From NCBI RefSeq assembly GCF_947494555.1, contig NZ_CANLVF010000004.1, forward strand, positions 496,001-560,000: a DNA stretch of 64,000 nucleotides. Reading direction: 5' to 3'. The position numbers and the translations under genes are program-made. The notes beneath the pieces are model-generated. The model was not told where the DNA came from, searched no databases, and worked only from the letters and a program-made list of their open reading frames with translations. Every line of letters starts with the position of its first letter. The first letter of the stretch is position 1. The DNA is from an uncultured Roseibium sp. (GTDB lineage: Bacteria > Pseudomonadota > Alphaproteobacteria > Rhizobiales > Stappiaceae). Shown piece by piece: positions 24,531 through 33,083 of the stretch.

Positions 24531-25019
24531 TTAGCCGCATACTCTCGTTGCAGCAGGATAAAGCAGAAATACCCGGTCATCGCTTTGTGAAAGGTCGGGT
24601 GAAAAATCTGCTCCTTCCACAACAAGGTAGTCAATGACGGACAGGCGCAGGTTCTCGCCGCGGTCCGTGAACTGCACGCTGCCACCATCGCCTTCCGTTG
24701 CGCAGCGGCCATCGGTGCTGCAATAGGCAAAGCTGCTGTAGGCGCGGCCATCCCGCAATCTGAACCCGAATTCAAGCGCAAGGCGGTCGTTGCCAGTGGC
24801 AGCTGAAGGTGTATTCAAAAACCATATATGCGCGACAAGCTGCCGGGGATGTTTGGTAAGGTGGTCCGCCGTATAGGTGCGTGCATAACAGGCTTGTGCT
24901 GAAAACCGGTCGGACAGGCTCATCGCATATGCTGCGCCGGCCAAGCCCGTTCCAACGATCACCGATATTGCCGAGACGATCGCATTCCGCGTGGATTTTC
25001 TGACTTTTCCGCTGCACAT
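24531..25019 (-). CDS. Exported protein of unknown function
   Basis: A protein of about 162 residues from the ATG at 25019 (MCSGKVRKSTRNAIVSAISV), giving a short basic n-region, a hydrophobic core and an AYA-MS cleavage site. The frame stays open to 25136, but the extra N-terminus would bury the signal. The mature part has paired cysteines (AQACYART; AYCSTDGRCATEG; TRVCG) and alternating strand patterns (RLSVIDYLVVEGADFSPDL), which suits a small periplasmic beta protein. No family recognised. Confidence 0.65.
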   Translation of the reverse strand: MCSGKVRKSTRNAIVSAISVIVGTGLAGAAYAMSLSDRFSAQACYARTYTADHLTKHPRQLVAHIWFLNTPSAATGNDRLALEFGFRLRDGRAYSSFAYCSTDGRCATEGDGGSVQFTDRGENLRLSVIDYLVVEGADFSPDLSQSDDRVFLLYPAATRVCG

Positions 25020-25351
25020 GCGCGCTGCCCCGCACTTTTCAAGCCCGGCCGTGAGCAAAGCATGGATGGCAAGAATTTGCATCAGGTCTTTCGCAAGCCG
25101 GCTGTCCCGATACTTCGTATCTGCGCCGTTTTTCAACGGACTTCATGATGGCGGCGCCACGCCTCTTGTCCGCTCGCGGGTGCTGCTCTCGAATTACAAC
25201 TAAAAATCAACCGACAACTCTTGCGTTTTTCCGGATGCTCATGTCTTCTGGTGATTGTGCTGTTCACGCTTAAAGTTTGAGATGCAAGCCTGTCTATTTC
25301 ATGGGCTCAAAGCTGATATTTGCGATATTTTTAGTTTGTGGGAGCTGCAAT

Positions 25352-26278
25352 ATGACTGATTTCGACGAAGTTTCTCTACGTAATCCGAGTTTCAGTTGGC
25401 AAGCCATGCTGTCTCTGGCGCTCATCTCGAAGCGCAGTTACAGGGACCTTGCTGCCTTCAAGGCCGATGCCGAGGCCGACCTGGGGATGAAGGTCACCGC
25501 ACATGCTGACATTGCCGATACGCAAGCCTACCTCGTGGAGAGCGATAACGCCGCGGTACTTGTCTACCGTGGGACCAAAGGCATCGCCGACTGGCTGGTC
25601 AACATTCAAGTTTTCGATCTGGAGGGCGCATTCGGCGACGTCCATGGCGGGTTCCTGGAAGCCCACAGGGCTGCGCAGGGTATCTTGGTGCCACCACTTC
25701 AGGCCGCGAGTTCAGCCGGCAAAACGCTTTGGCTCACCGGGCATAGCCTTGGCGGCGCAGTTGCGGTGAATACCGCCATTGAAACACACGGATCCGTCAA
25801 TGTTGCCGGGATCGCGACCTTCGGTCAGCCGCGTCTCGCCCGCAGGCGGACGGCCAGAAAAATCATGGATGTGTTCGGCAGCCGCTATTACCGTTTTGTC
25901 AATGACGACGACGTGGTGCCGCGTGTACCGTTCACCTATTCTCACTCCGGGCAACTCTTCCATTTTGACGGTTCGGGTCAGGTCAAGGCCAGGAACGAGG
26001 GTTTCGAAGCGAACCTTGAATCTGCAGGTCCGGGTGAGCCAGATCAGGGACCCGCACCTTTGAGCGAAGAAGAGTTCGAAAAACTGCGGCAACAGATCCA
26101 GGATGCAGCGGCGCATCCGCAGGCGGGGCTGGAAAGTGTGCCAGGCGCTGGTGGAACCGAGAACGTTGAAGGGGTCTTCGATGGTGCGTCCGAGGTGAAT
26201 CTCGAGGGCTTTTTTCCCTCCATCAAGGATCATCGCATTGATCGCTACATTGCAGCGATCGACAAACAGGCTCCGTAG
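25352..26278 (+). CDS. Class 3 (Lipase_3) lipase
   Basis: A 308-residue alpha/beta-hydrolase. NAAVLVYRGTKGIADWLVN is the class 3 oxyanion region, the nucleophile is S132 in TGHSLGGA, the acid is in VNDDDVVPRVP (D185-187), and H294 in DHRIDRYIAAI closes the triad. The ATG at 25352 has GGGAG upstream and aligns in context with the next gene's start; a longer frame from 25277 or 25301 would add a hydrophobic N-terminus. There is no clear signal peptide with the chosen start, so it may act inside the cell or be exported by another route. An acidic linker (about 235-275) precedes the His. It is followed after 117 bases by a gene of unknown family. Confidence 0.9.
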   Translation: MTDFDEVSLRNPSFSWQAMLSLALISKRSYRDLAAFKADAEADLGMKVTAHADIADTQAYLVESDNAAVLVYRGTKGIADWLVNIQVFDLEGAFGDVHGGFLEAHRAAQGILVPPLQAASSAGKTLWLTGHSLGGAVAVNTAIETHGSVNVAGIATFGQPRLARRRTARKIMDVFGSRYYRFVNDDDVVPRVPFTYSHSGQLFHFDGSGQVKARNEGFEANLESAGPGEPDQGPAPLSEEEFEKLRQQIQDAAAHPQAGLESVPGAGGTENVEGVFDGASEVNLEGFFPSIKDHRIDRYIAAIDKQAP

Positions 26279-26395
26279 TCATCGGCCTCGCAGCGCGCTG
26301 TGTGCACCTTTGCCACAGTCTGCTGCGTGACCTTGAGTGTCTGCGACGTAATTCAAGACCTATTCCAATCCAGTCAATCAATCAGGGAGTTTGAG

Positions 26396-27196
26396 ATGAC
26401 TGACATTGATAAAGAGCTTCAGGAGATTTCCGCTTTCCTCGAGAGCGTCGAATTGCCGCCCGATATGACGGGAGGCGTGGAACTCGAAGCCGTGAGAGGG
26501 GCCGGGGCAACACCCGCAAAACCCGATTTCATGACGGACGGAAAGCAGGACGTTGTTGTCAGCAATCAGCTGGCCGGGTTTTCAGAAGATGTGCCACATG
26601 GTCTGCGCTCTGCCATCGCCAATGTCATGCTGCTGGCAGAACTTGCTGCGGACAGGAAACAGGGCAGCCAGGATATAACCCTCGACAGATGGATGGGACA
26701 CTATGTGGGAACGCTGAACAAGCTGGGCTGGCGATCCTCCGGCTTCGGCGATGCGTCTCGCGCGCTCACGGGCACGTCGATGGAAGTTCATAAGGCCATT
26801 GTCCCCGTTCTGACGGCGGTTCTGGGTGGGGGCGCAGTCAGCGTTGCCTCGACGATCCTGAGTGTGCTCGACGGTTTGCAGGAAATGCACAAAAACCAAC
26901 CCTGGTTTACGCTGTTCGACCGCAGGACCCAGCGTGCACGTGCGAACCAGTTCCAGATTTCCCAGGTGAGTATGCAAGGCGGAGAGCCGTCGATCACGCT
27001 CTTCGCCTTCATGCTGGATGCAGGTTCGGCGGTGACGCAGGTTCTGTTCTTCCGGTTCTCTTCTGACAAGGCGACGCTCAATCACGCACACCAAAGTGTT
27101 TCGATCAATCCGGTGCTGCTGAAGGAATTCGAGGCACGCGTCACGGCGAAACTGAGCACCCATCTGGACGGCGCGCTTGCCGATATCGATATCTAG
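26396..27196 (+). CDS. Protein of unknown family beside the lipase
   Basis: A 266-residue protein from the ATG at 26396, with AGGGAG upstream. It begins MTDIDKELQEISAFLESVEL, like the lipase gene's MTDFDEV, and its leader is similar (GGGAG, about seven bases, ATGACTGA). The C-terminal two thirds contain VHKAIVPVLTAVLGGGAVSV, a glycine-rich amphipathic to hydrophobic segment (about residues 130-165), and then strand-like stretches (FQISQVSMQGGEPSITLFAF, VTQVLFFRFSSDKATL). I recognise no domain. A pore-forming, chaperone or immunity-type partner of the lipase are all guesses. It is convergent with the protease-nuclease gene 192 bases away. Confidence 0.75.
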   Translation: MTDIDKELQEISAFLESVELPPDMTGGVELEAVRGAGATPAKPDFMTDGKQDVVVSNQLAGFSEDVPHGLRSAIANVMLLAELAADRKQGSQDITLDRWMGHYVGTLNKLGWRSSGFGDASRALTGTSMEVHKAIVPVLTAVLGGGAVSVASTILSVLDGLQEMHKNQPWFTLFDRRTQRARANQFQISQVSMQGGEPSITLFAFMLDAGSAVTQVLFFRFSSDKATLNHAHQSVSINPVLLKEFEARVTAKLSTHLDGALADIDI

Positions 27197-27421
27197 ATTT
27201 CCACCATCTTCGCCAGGAAATCGAGAAGGTAATGGGCCGTATCGTAACTCTGGATTGGCCAGGCTCCGGGATTGGCTTTGGCAGGGGGCGAAGGTTGGGC
27301 ATCAGTGAATGATACTGGTTGGTACGTGCCACTGTCCGGCTCTCCAAATGGGCCGGACAGCAGGACTGTTCTGACAAGCGTCGGCAGATCAGATGTACCG
27401 TATCTGGGTCTTCGACAGGAG
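27193..27421 (-). pseudogene. Possible out-of-frame C-terminal remnant
   Basis: Directly after the protease-nuclease stop, another minus-strand frame stays open for about 76 codons without a start codon and ends at 27193. It reads plausibly as protein (LPTLVRTVLLSGPFGEPDSG ... AWPIQSYDTAHYLLDFLAKM). It may be the original C-terminus of the protease-nuclease, cut off by a frameshift near 27390-27420, or a degraded gene. Its stop lies within the last codons of the convergent gene. Confidence 0.3.
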
Positions 27422-29536
27422 CGTTACCGCTTGCTTGCGTCCGCCAACGCTCTCCTGCTGGCCGAGCGGATCGAGATCGGCAAGACCACCAAAATCGATG
27501 GCTGCCTCCTCCTCGATGGACCGCACGGACACCTGGGCTGCCTGATGGGTGTGGCTTGATCTGAAGGCGCCGAAGACAAATTCCTCCTGGCTCGGCAGGT
27601 TCGCGGTCTGGTCCATTCTGTATCCGGTGGCGCATAACCTGCCCGTGCGGTCATGGACAAAAGCGATCACCTTCCAGAAGGCTACGGGAACCTTCACCCC
27701 GAAATGCAGCGGGTCGCTGTTCTTGAAGAACGGGCCCGTAAAGACACATACGCGCATACCGTCTTCGATGGCGTTGTTGAGCGCATAGTCTTCAAGTTCA
27801 AGCCAGACCGGTGAATTGAATGCCTGCATCTGCGGCGTGGCATTCGTGACATGCATGCTGTCTTCGTTGCCGAGCCTTGCATCCGCTTCCGCGCCCCAAC
27901 CCGGATCGTTGTGGCGTGTCATGTGGCCCCGGCTGAATTTCGGCGGGTTGCCGTAGCATTCCTTCATGATCTGCTGCGTGCGCGGAATGCGGCCGTCCCA
28001 TTTCCAGCCGACGCGGCTCGCCATCTTGGCGTGCGCGCCATCGATATTCACGGCCGAGAAAAAGCACATGCGGCGCGGCTTGTTCATGACGACGGAAAAA
28101 TTGTGGTACTTCAGTTCACTCATTTCGGCGCCGTCGAATTCGAACGTCAGAAGATCCTTTTTGAGAAGAACCTCAGGCAGTTCCGTCGGCTTGTCTGCAC
28201 CGAGAAACTCCGCGTTGAAGCCCTTGCGGTTGCGATAGGTTTCCGGACGGGCTTCTTCGTTCTCGTCAATGAGATCGTCGTCGCCCGTATCAGGGATTGA
28301 AGGCTGGCCCAATCCGGGCTCCGGTGCCAACGGCGCGGAGGCGTATGTCGTAGTGTCGGCACCGCCGGGTGCGCCAAGGGAAACCGTAACAGTGAGCGGG
28401 AATGTTACCGACTGCGCGCCCATACCTGGAACGGGTTGCGGAGGTGTTTGGAGGACAACGTCGCTACCGCCCAAACGGGGTTGTGACACCGCACCTGAGG
28501 AGCCGTCCGCGCTCCGTGAGCTCTGCCTGCGGCGTTCGGCTTCGTAAGCGCTGCTATCTCCGCGCTGGACCCGCTCCAGAGCTTCTTTCACAATGTCGGA
28601 CCGGACGGCGTAGTTGGTGGTCATGAAGGCGCCGGAATAGTGCAGGCCGAATGCCTCACCGGTTTTAAGGTTTAAAACCACCGAACCCGAGTTGCCGCCC
28701 AAAGTGGTTGCATCATGCAGCAAGCGGTCTTTTTCCAGAAATGTAACGCTGCCCGGTGCGACGCGCTTGTGATTGTAGCGTTTGCCGTAGATGTCTTCCA
28801 TCAGGGTGAAATCGGGAATGCGCGAGTCGTTGGCCGGATAGCCGATCACGGCAGCAAGCTGAGTTTCTGACGGCGCGGACGACAGAAGGATCGGGTCCGA
28901 CAAAGGGCCGTCGCCGGCCGTCTGCTCGACGCGGAAAAAGGCCATATCTGGATACTCAATCACATCCAGTACATCGATCAGTTTGAAGACGCGTGCGCCC
29001 GGATTGTCAAATTCCTTCAGAAAGTCGATGTTCGCCCGCACCGAGCGCTCACCGTCCGTTGCAAAGGTGAATCCCTGGCCGTCGCGCATCGTGAATTCTT
29101 GAGCCACGTGGCGGTTCGTGACCATGATGTCCCGCGCGACGAGCCAGCCGGTACCAACCCAGTCCAGATAGTGGTTTTGCAGATTGATGCGCCCGCTTGC
29201 CTTGATGGCGTGTTCGAGAATGTCGGCCGCATTCTCCAGGCGGGCCTTCCAGGTTTTGCTTTCCGATTGCTCGACGAATTCCAGGACGGTCTCGTTGTTC
29301 AATACATCCAGCACCGGCCTGCCGGATCGCATGATAATGCTTTCCAGATTGAATTCGTCACCGAGCCCCGCCGGTTCAGCGCCCTCCGGCGTAAAGGTTT
29401 CGAATGCTTCCAGACTGGCCTCAAGATCGAGGCCGCCGCCGGTATCGGCAAGTTCTTCGTTCAATTCATTGTCGCGATCGAGAAAACGCTTCCTGAATTT
29501 CCTCATGCGTTCGATATTTTCACTTGAGGCAGACAT
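27389..29536 (-). CDS. Trypsin-like protease fused to NUC1 nuclease
   Basis: A 715-residue fusion. After an acidic N-terminus (1-115) comes a trypsin/V8-like serine protease domain (about 120-325) with a full triad: H143 (VTNRHVA), D197 (YPDMAF) and S283 (GGNSGSVV). A low-complexity Gly/Pro/Ser linker follows (335-430). Then comes a DNA/RNA non-specific endonuclease of the NucA/EndoG family (about 435-680), with H538 in SRGHMTRHND and the metal and binding residues N574, W578 and E582 in NATPQMQAFNSPVWLELED. All catalytic residues of both enzymes are present. There is no signal peptide. The ATG at 29536 follows AGGGGGG. The protease could activate the nuclease by cleaving the linker; that is inference. 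It is convergent with the lipase and unknown-family genes. Confidence 0.93.
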   Translation of the reverse strand: MSASSENIERMRKFRKRFLDRDNELNEELADTGGGLDLEASLEAFETFTPEGAEPAGLGDEFNLESIIMRSGRPVLDVLNNETVLEFVEQSESKTWKARLENAADILEHAIKASGRINLQNHYLDWVGTGWLVARDIMVTNRHVAQEFTMRDGQGFTFATDGERSVRANIDFLKEFDNPGARVFKLIDVLDVIEYPDMAFFRVEQTAGDGPLSDPILLSSAPSETQLAAVIGYPANDSRIPDFTLMEDIYGKRYNHKRVAPGSVTFLEKDRLLHDATTLGGNSGSVVLNLKTGEAFGLHYSGAFMTTNYAVRSDIVKEALERVQRGDSSAYEAERRRQSSRSADGSSGAVSQPRLGGSDVVLQTPPQPVPGMGAQSVTFPLTVTVSLGAPGGADTTTYASAPLAPEPGLGQPSIPDTGDDDLIDENEEARPETYRNRKGFNAEFLGADKPTELPEVLLKKDLLTFEFDGAEMSELKYHNFSVVMNKPRRMCFFSAVNIDGAHAKMASRVGWKWDGRIPRTQQIMKECYGNPPKFSRGHMTRHNDPGWGAEADARLGNEDSMHVTNATPQMQAFNSPVWLELEDYALNNAIEDGMRVCVFTGPFFKNSDPLHFGVKVPVAFWKVIAFVHDRTGRLCATGYRMDQTANLPSQEEFVFGAFRSSHTHQAAQVSVRSIEEEAAIDFGGLADLDPLGQQESVGGRKQAVTLLSKTQIRYI

Positions 29537-29957
29537 AAATTCCCCCCTTTGAAATCGGACTATTGAAAATGCACGTAATGGTTTATTGGAGCACACTCTG
29601 GCAGAAATGCAATGCGTAAAGCCGTCCCGAAACCCGCAAATTCCGAGGGTTCAGGCCATGCACCAGTCACCAGGTGGGTTGCATATGGGAAATGCGATGC
29701 GCGACAGATCCATCCAGGTTGAGGCAGGACCGTTCAATTTGAACGGCTCGAACGCGCAAAAGACGTGTTTCGTCTAAAATTAGAGGAAAACCTGAGGCCT
29801 TGGCTGAACGAAGTGTCAGGGCAAGTGCGCTAGATTGTGCATACATTACATGAGGGATGGCGGAACACGACGTTCTTTCGGTGATGTTGCCTTGCTGTAG
29901 TACCCACTTTACGCGGCGGAGCCTGATGGCTCCGCCGCAATTCATTTCAGGGCAGGC
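29537..29957. other. Spacer with one strong hairpin
   Basis: A 420-base region between the protease-nuclease start and the thuB stop. The only clear element is the hairpin GCGGCGGAGCC (29913-29923) / GGCTCCGCCGC (29928-29938) with a TGAT loop, 20 bases past the thuB stop. It lacks a T tract on either strand, so it may act as an mRNA 3' end or a Rho-linked terminator. The rest must hold the protease-nuclease promoter, but I cannot assign it. Confidence 0.55.
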
Positions 29958-31040
29958 TTACTCGGATACGGCATCCACCTTGAGAAACGCACCGTTCGCT
30001 GCGTCGGACCGTTCAGCGGTATCGAGTGCTGCCTGCAGAAGCGCGCCGTGGGCGAAATCCGGGTCAGGCCTGGCGTCGCCACGAATGGCGTCAATGAATC
30101 GCTCGTAAACCGTTGGAACAGGGCCGGCGTCGATCTCTTGCCAGCGTGCTTCGGTGAGGTCGCCGCCGTGGCAGATACGCAGACGTTCGATGCGATTTTC
30201 AAACGAGACCTCGAGCCCTCCCTTGTCGCCATAAAGGCGCAGGCGCAGGTCATTGTGATGACCTGATGCAAATCGTGTTGCACTGATCGTCCCGAGAGCG
30301 CCGTTTTCCAGTTCGGCCTGAAGTGTAAAGCTGTCATTCGCATCGAGCGGATAGTCGCCGATACGGTTTCCCTCCGCCTTGTCGAACGTCTTGAGGCGGC
30401 ACGAAAGCTCGGACACGGGGCTCTGAGCGGCGAAGGCGGTGAAATCGAGAATATGAATGCCAACGTCACCTAGAACACCCTTCGAACCATGTTCGGTCGA
30501 CAGGCGCCAGAGCCATTGGCTTTCCGTGCGCCAGTCGCCCCACGCCGGCTGTGTCAGCCAGCTTTGGAGGTAGGACGCCTCGAAATGCCGGAGGGCGCCG
30601 ATTGAACCTTCGCCGACCAGCCGAGCCGCTTTTTGCAGGACAGCAACGTCCCGGTAGCTAAGATTGACCATGCCGATGACGCCCTTTTCCTTCGCGAGGG
30701 CCGTCATTTCCCGCGCATCGGCGGCGTTGGTCGCCAGCGGTTTCTCGCACAAAACATGTTTGCCGGCCGCCAAGAGCTGCAGCGTCGTCGGATGATGAGC
30801 GGCGTCCGGTGTCACATTGGAAACCGCGTCGAACTCACCCCAGGCAATTGCCTCCTGAAGGTCCTCGAATTTTTCGGGAACGTCGTACGCTGCGCAAAAT
30901 TCGGCAAGCATGTCGGGGCGCCGGTCCACACCGGCGACGATTTCAACTCCCGCCATTTTCTGAAACGCGGCAGCATGGTTTCTGGCCATGTTGCCCGTTC
31001 CAAGAATGAGGACGCGCACGGGTTTTTTTAAAGAAGCCAT
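29958..31040 (-). CDS. thuB: ThuB-like Gfo/Idh/MocA oxidoreductase
   Basis: A 360-residue NAD(P)-dependent sugar oxidoreductase. The N-terminal Rossmann fold has LILGTGNMARNHAAAF, EKPLATN is the catalytic-lysine motif (CEKPLATNAADA), and the C-terminal beta-sheet domain contains GVLGDVGIHILDFTAF with the GDxGxH-type substrate motif. It follows a thuA gene by 60 bases on the same strand, which matches the rhizobial thuAB pair that acts on trehalose and related disaccharides through 3-keto intermediates. The symbol is given from context; other Gfo/Idh/MocA members cannot be excluded. Confidence 0.85.
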   Translation of the reverse strand: MASLKKPVRVLILGTGNMARNHAAAFQKMAGVEIVAGVDRRPDMLAEFCAAYDVPEKFEDLQEAIAWGEFDAVSNVTPDAAHHPTTLQLLAAGKHVLCEKPLATNAADAREMTALAKEKGVIGMVNLSYRDVAVLQKAARLVGEGSIGALRHFEASYLQSWLTQPAWGDWRTESQWLWRLSTEHGSKGVLGDVGIHILDFTAFAAQSPVSELSCRLKTFDKAEGNRIGDYPLDANDSFTLQAELENGALGTISATRFASGHHNDLRLRLYGDKGGLEVSFENRIERLRICHGGDLTEARWQEIDAGPVPTVYERFIDAIRGDARPDPDFAHGALLQAALDTAERSDAANGAFLKVDAVSE

Positions 31041-31100
31041 GGGCGACTCCGTTGCGTGTGAAACATCGGACCTCGTTTTTCAGGTCCGCCGGGCGCGGTG

Positions 31101-31886
31101 TCAGCGAAAACCTTCTTCACCGTCTGCGTGAAGTTTCGGGCCGCGTTCTTCTATTTTCTCCGGCGCGGTGTCAACCGGAACATTCGGAGCGGCATTGGGG
31201 TCAGCAACGCGCACGAGCGGATTGTACGCCCATTTGACACCGTTTTTCAGGACAGTCTGGACCGTGGCGTCGTGGTAGGTCGGATAGGTCTCATGTCCCG
31301 GGCGGAAGTAGAAAACATTGCCTGCGCCGCGTTTGTAGGTGAGGCCCGAGCGGAAAACCTCCCCACCCTGAAACCAGCTGATGAAGACTGTTTCGAGCGG
31401 TTCGGGAACCCCGAAAGGCTCTCCGTACATTTCTTCCATCTCCAGCTCGAAACTGTCCGGCACATTTTTCGTGATTGGATGATTTCGGCTTGTAACCCAA
31501 AGCCGTTCCCGCTCACCCGCTTCGCGCCAGGTGAGATTGCACGGGCTTCCCATCAGCCATTTGAACGGTTTGGCAAAATGGGCCGAATGCAGGAACATCA
31601 TGCCCATGCCGGACCAGACCGCATCACAGACACGGTCAACAACTTCGTCCGCGACGTCGCCGTGAGCTGCGTGCCCCCACCACACGAGAACATCGGTTTC
31701 GGCCAGTCGTTCAGCGGTCAAACCGTGTTCGGGTTCCTGCAGAGTTGCAGTCGTCGCGCTGATCTCAGGATCGGTATTCAGAGCGTCCGCAATGCATTGA
31801 TGCATCCCGTCCGGATAGGTTCGCGCAACAATCGCATTGTGTTGCTCGTGGACGTTTTCGCCCCAAACCACGGTTCTGATCGGCAT
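31101..31886 (-). CDS. thuA: ThuA-domain protein (trehalose utilisation)
   Basis: A 261-residue protein with a class I glutamine amidotransferase-like fold. It contains VWWGHAAHGDVADEVVDRV, GMGMMFLHSAHFAKPFKWLM, ERLWVTSRNHPITKNVPDSF, EMYGEPFGVPEP and VFYFRPGHETYPTYHD, all typical of ThuA. The start ATG has GGGAGAAG upstream. In S. meliloti, thuA and thuB are needed to use trehalose, but there they sit beside the ThuEFGK transporter; here no ABC transporter genes are adjacent. Tandem LacI-like operators lie 50-75 bases upstream. Confidence 0.92.
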   Translation of the reverse strand: MPIRTVVWGENVHEQHNAIVARTYPDGMHQCIADALNTDPEISATTATLQEPEHGLTAERLAETDVLVWWGHAAHGDVADEVVDRVCDAVWSGMGMMFLHSAHFAKPFKWLMGSPCNLTWREAGERERLWVTSRNHPITKNVPDSFELEMEEMYGEPFGVPEPLETVFISWFQGGEVFRSGLTYKRGAGNVFYFRPGHETYPTYHDATVQTVLKNGVKWAYNPLVRVADPNAAPNVPVDTAPEKIEERGPKLHADGEEGFR

Positions 31887-31936
31887 CGCCGCTTCTCCCG
31901 GTCGATATGAGTTTTCAGGAAGGGCACTTCTATTTT

Positions 31937-31960
31937 CAAAGCGCTTTGGATAGCGCTATC
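31937..31960. promoter_or_regulatory. Tandem LacI-family operators upstream of thuAB
   Basis: CAAAGCGCTTTG (31937-31948) and GATAGCGCTATC (31949-31960) are two perfect 12-base palindromes in direct contact, both centred on AGCGCT with dyad centres exactly 12 bases apart. AGCGCT-centred palindromes are typical of LacI-family sugar repressors. No LacI gene is in the window. Confidence 0.75.
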
Positions 31961-32069
31961 ACTCCACTTTTTGCGTGTCAATCAGACAGTCGCCAGAAGT
32001 TGCAAATTCCTGATTATGCCCGTGACGTCCCGCCGCATTGCGGAGCTTCGCCAGAGAGACTAAACAAAC

Positions 32070-32090
32070 CATAACATACGGTATGTTTGG
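32070..32090. promoter_or_regulatory. TetR-type operator upstream of membrane protein/TetR operon
   Basis: AACATAC-G-GTATGTT at 32073-32087 is a perfect 7-1-7 dyad extended by CCAT and TTGG on the flanks. It ends about 10 bases before the start codon at 32100, placing it over the promoter or leader. It is a good candidate for the operator of the TetR encoded second in this operon. Confidence 0.65.
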
Positions 32091-32099
32091 AGAATCAAG

Positions 32100-32468
32100 A
32101 TGAATTCCTTTCTCGTTGTTGCAGCCGCATTGTCTGCTTTCACTTGCCTGATCCACACGTTTCTGGGCGGCAGACAAATTGCGGTTCCCTTGCTGAAAGC
32201 AACCGGATTAAGTCCTGTCCCCAAGTATGTGAGTTACTATTGCTGGCACATCGCAACGATCGCACTTGCTGCAATGGCAATCATGTTTGCAATTGCTGCC
32301 GCGTATCCGCAAAGCTGGGAACTCGGATGGACCGCAACGGGACTGGCGGTGTCCTTCTGCCTGTTGGGACTGGCGCTTCCCCCCTTGAAAGAACAATCCT
32401 ACAAAGCAATGCCGCAAGGCTGGCTATTCCTGCCGATTGCGTGTTTCGGTATTGCCGGTGGCATCTAG
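32100..32468 (+). CDS. Small polytopic membrane protein
   Basis: A 122-residue protein with about four spans (FLVVAAALSAFTCLIHTFL, YYCWHIATIALAAMAIMFAI, ATGLAVSFCLLGLALPPL, GWLFLPIACFGIAGGI). GGAGAA precedes the ATG. A histidine pair (CLIHTFLGGRQ; YYCWHIAT) sits in or near the spans. I do not know the function. The TetR gene starts eight bases after the stop, and the dyad upstream suggests that TetR represses its own operon, so this protein may handle the inducer. Confidence 0.85.
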   Translation: MNSFLVVAAALSAFTCLIHTFLGGRQIAVPLLKATGLSPVPKYVSYYCWHIATIALAAMAIMFAIAAAYPQSWELGWTATGLAVSFCLLGLALPPLKEQSYKAMPQGWLFLPIACFGIAGGI

Positions 32469-32476
32469 GAAGTTGA

Positions 32477-33022
32477 ATGGCGCGTTTTTCGAAGAAGGAT
32501 TGGCTGGATCTGGGGCTTGTGCGTCTGGCGAAGGAGGGTGCGGCCGGCCTGACGGTGGACGCGCTCTGCAGCGCAGCTGGCCGTACGCGGGGCTCGTTTT
32601 ACCACCACTTCAAGGACCACAACGCGTTTCTTGAGGCGCTGTTCCTGGCGTGGAAGCAGCGCAACACTCTGGATGTCGCAGACGCGATCATGCAGCAGCC
32701 TGAGGAAAACCGAGCGCAGACCCTCTCCGATATTGCCAATTTGCTGGACCAGGACCTTGAGCGCGCGGTGCGCAAATTCGCGCAGTCAAACGCGATTGCA
32801 CGACAGATCGTTCAGGACGTCGACGAGGTCCGGACCGAATTTGTTGTCGGGCTCTACCGCAGTGCGGGCCTGGAGGAGACGCTCGCCAGAGAGATCGCGC
32901 AGCTCGAATACGCGGCCTATGTCGGCAGCCAGATCATCTGGCCTGGCATGACCGCGCAAGACAGGATCCGGCTGGATCAGCGGTTTGCCTCCATGGTGGC
33001 CAAAGCTTTCCTGAAGGACTGA
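32477..33022 (+). CDS. TetR-family transcriptional regulator
   Basis: A 181-residue protein with a TetR DNA-binding domain at about 8-52 (LTVDALCSAAGRTRGSFYHH, then FKDHNAFLEALFLAW) and a helical ligand domain. It is in an operon with the small membrane protein gene, and the 32070-32090 dyad is the likely operator. Confidence 0.93.
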   Translation: MARFSKKDWLDLGLVRLAKEGAAGLTVDALCSAAGRTRGSFYHHFKDHNAFLEALFLAWKQRNTLDVADAIMQQPEENRAQTLSDIANLLDQDLERAVRKFAQSNAIARQIVQDVDEVRTEFVVGLYRSAGLEETLAREIAQLEYAAYVGSQIIWPGMTAQDRIRLDQRFASMVAKAFLKD

Positions 33023-33083
33023 ATAACCACACAGCTGTTCACCAGACCTTGACTGCTCGCTGAGGCGGTCTTGAGAATGAGTC

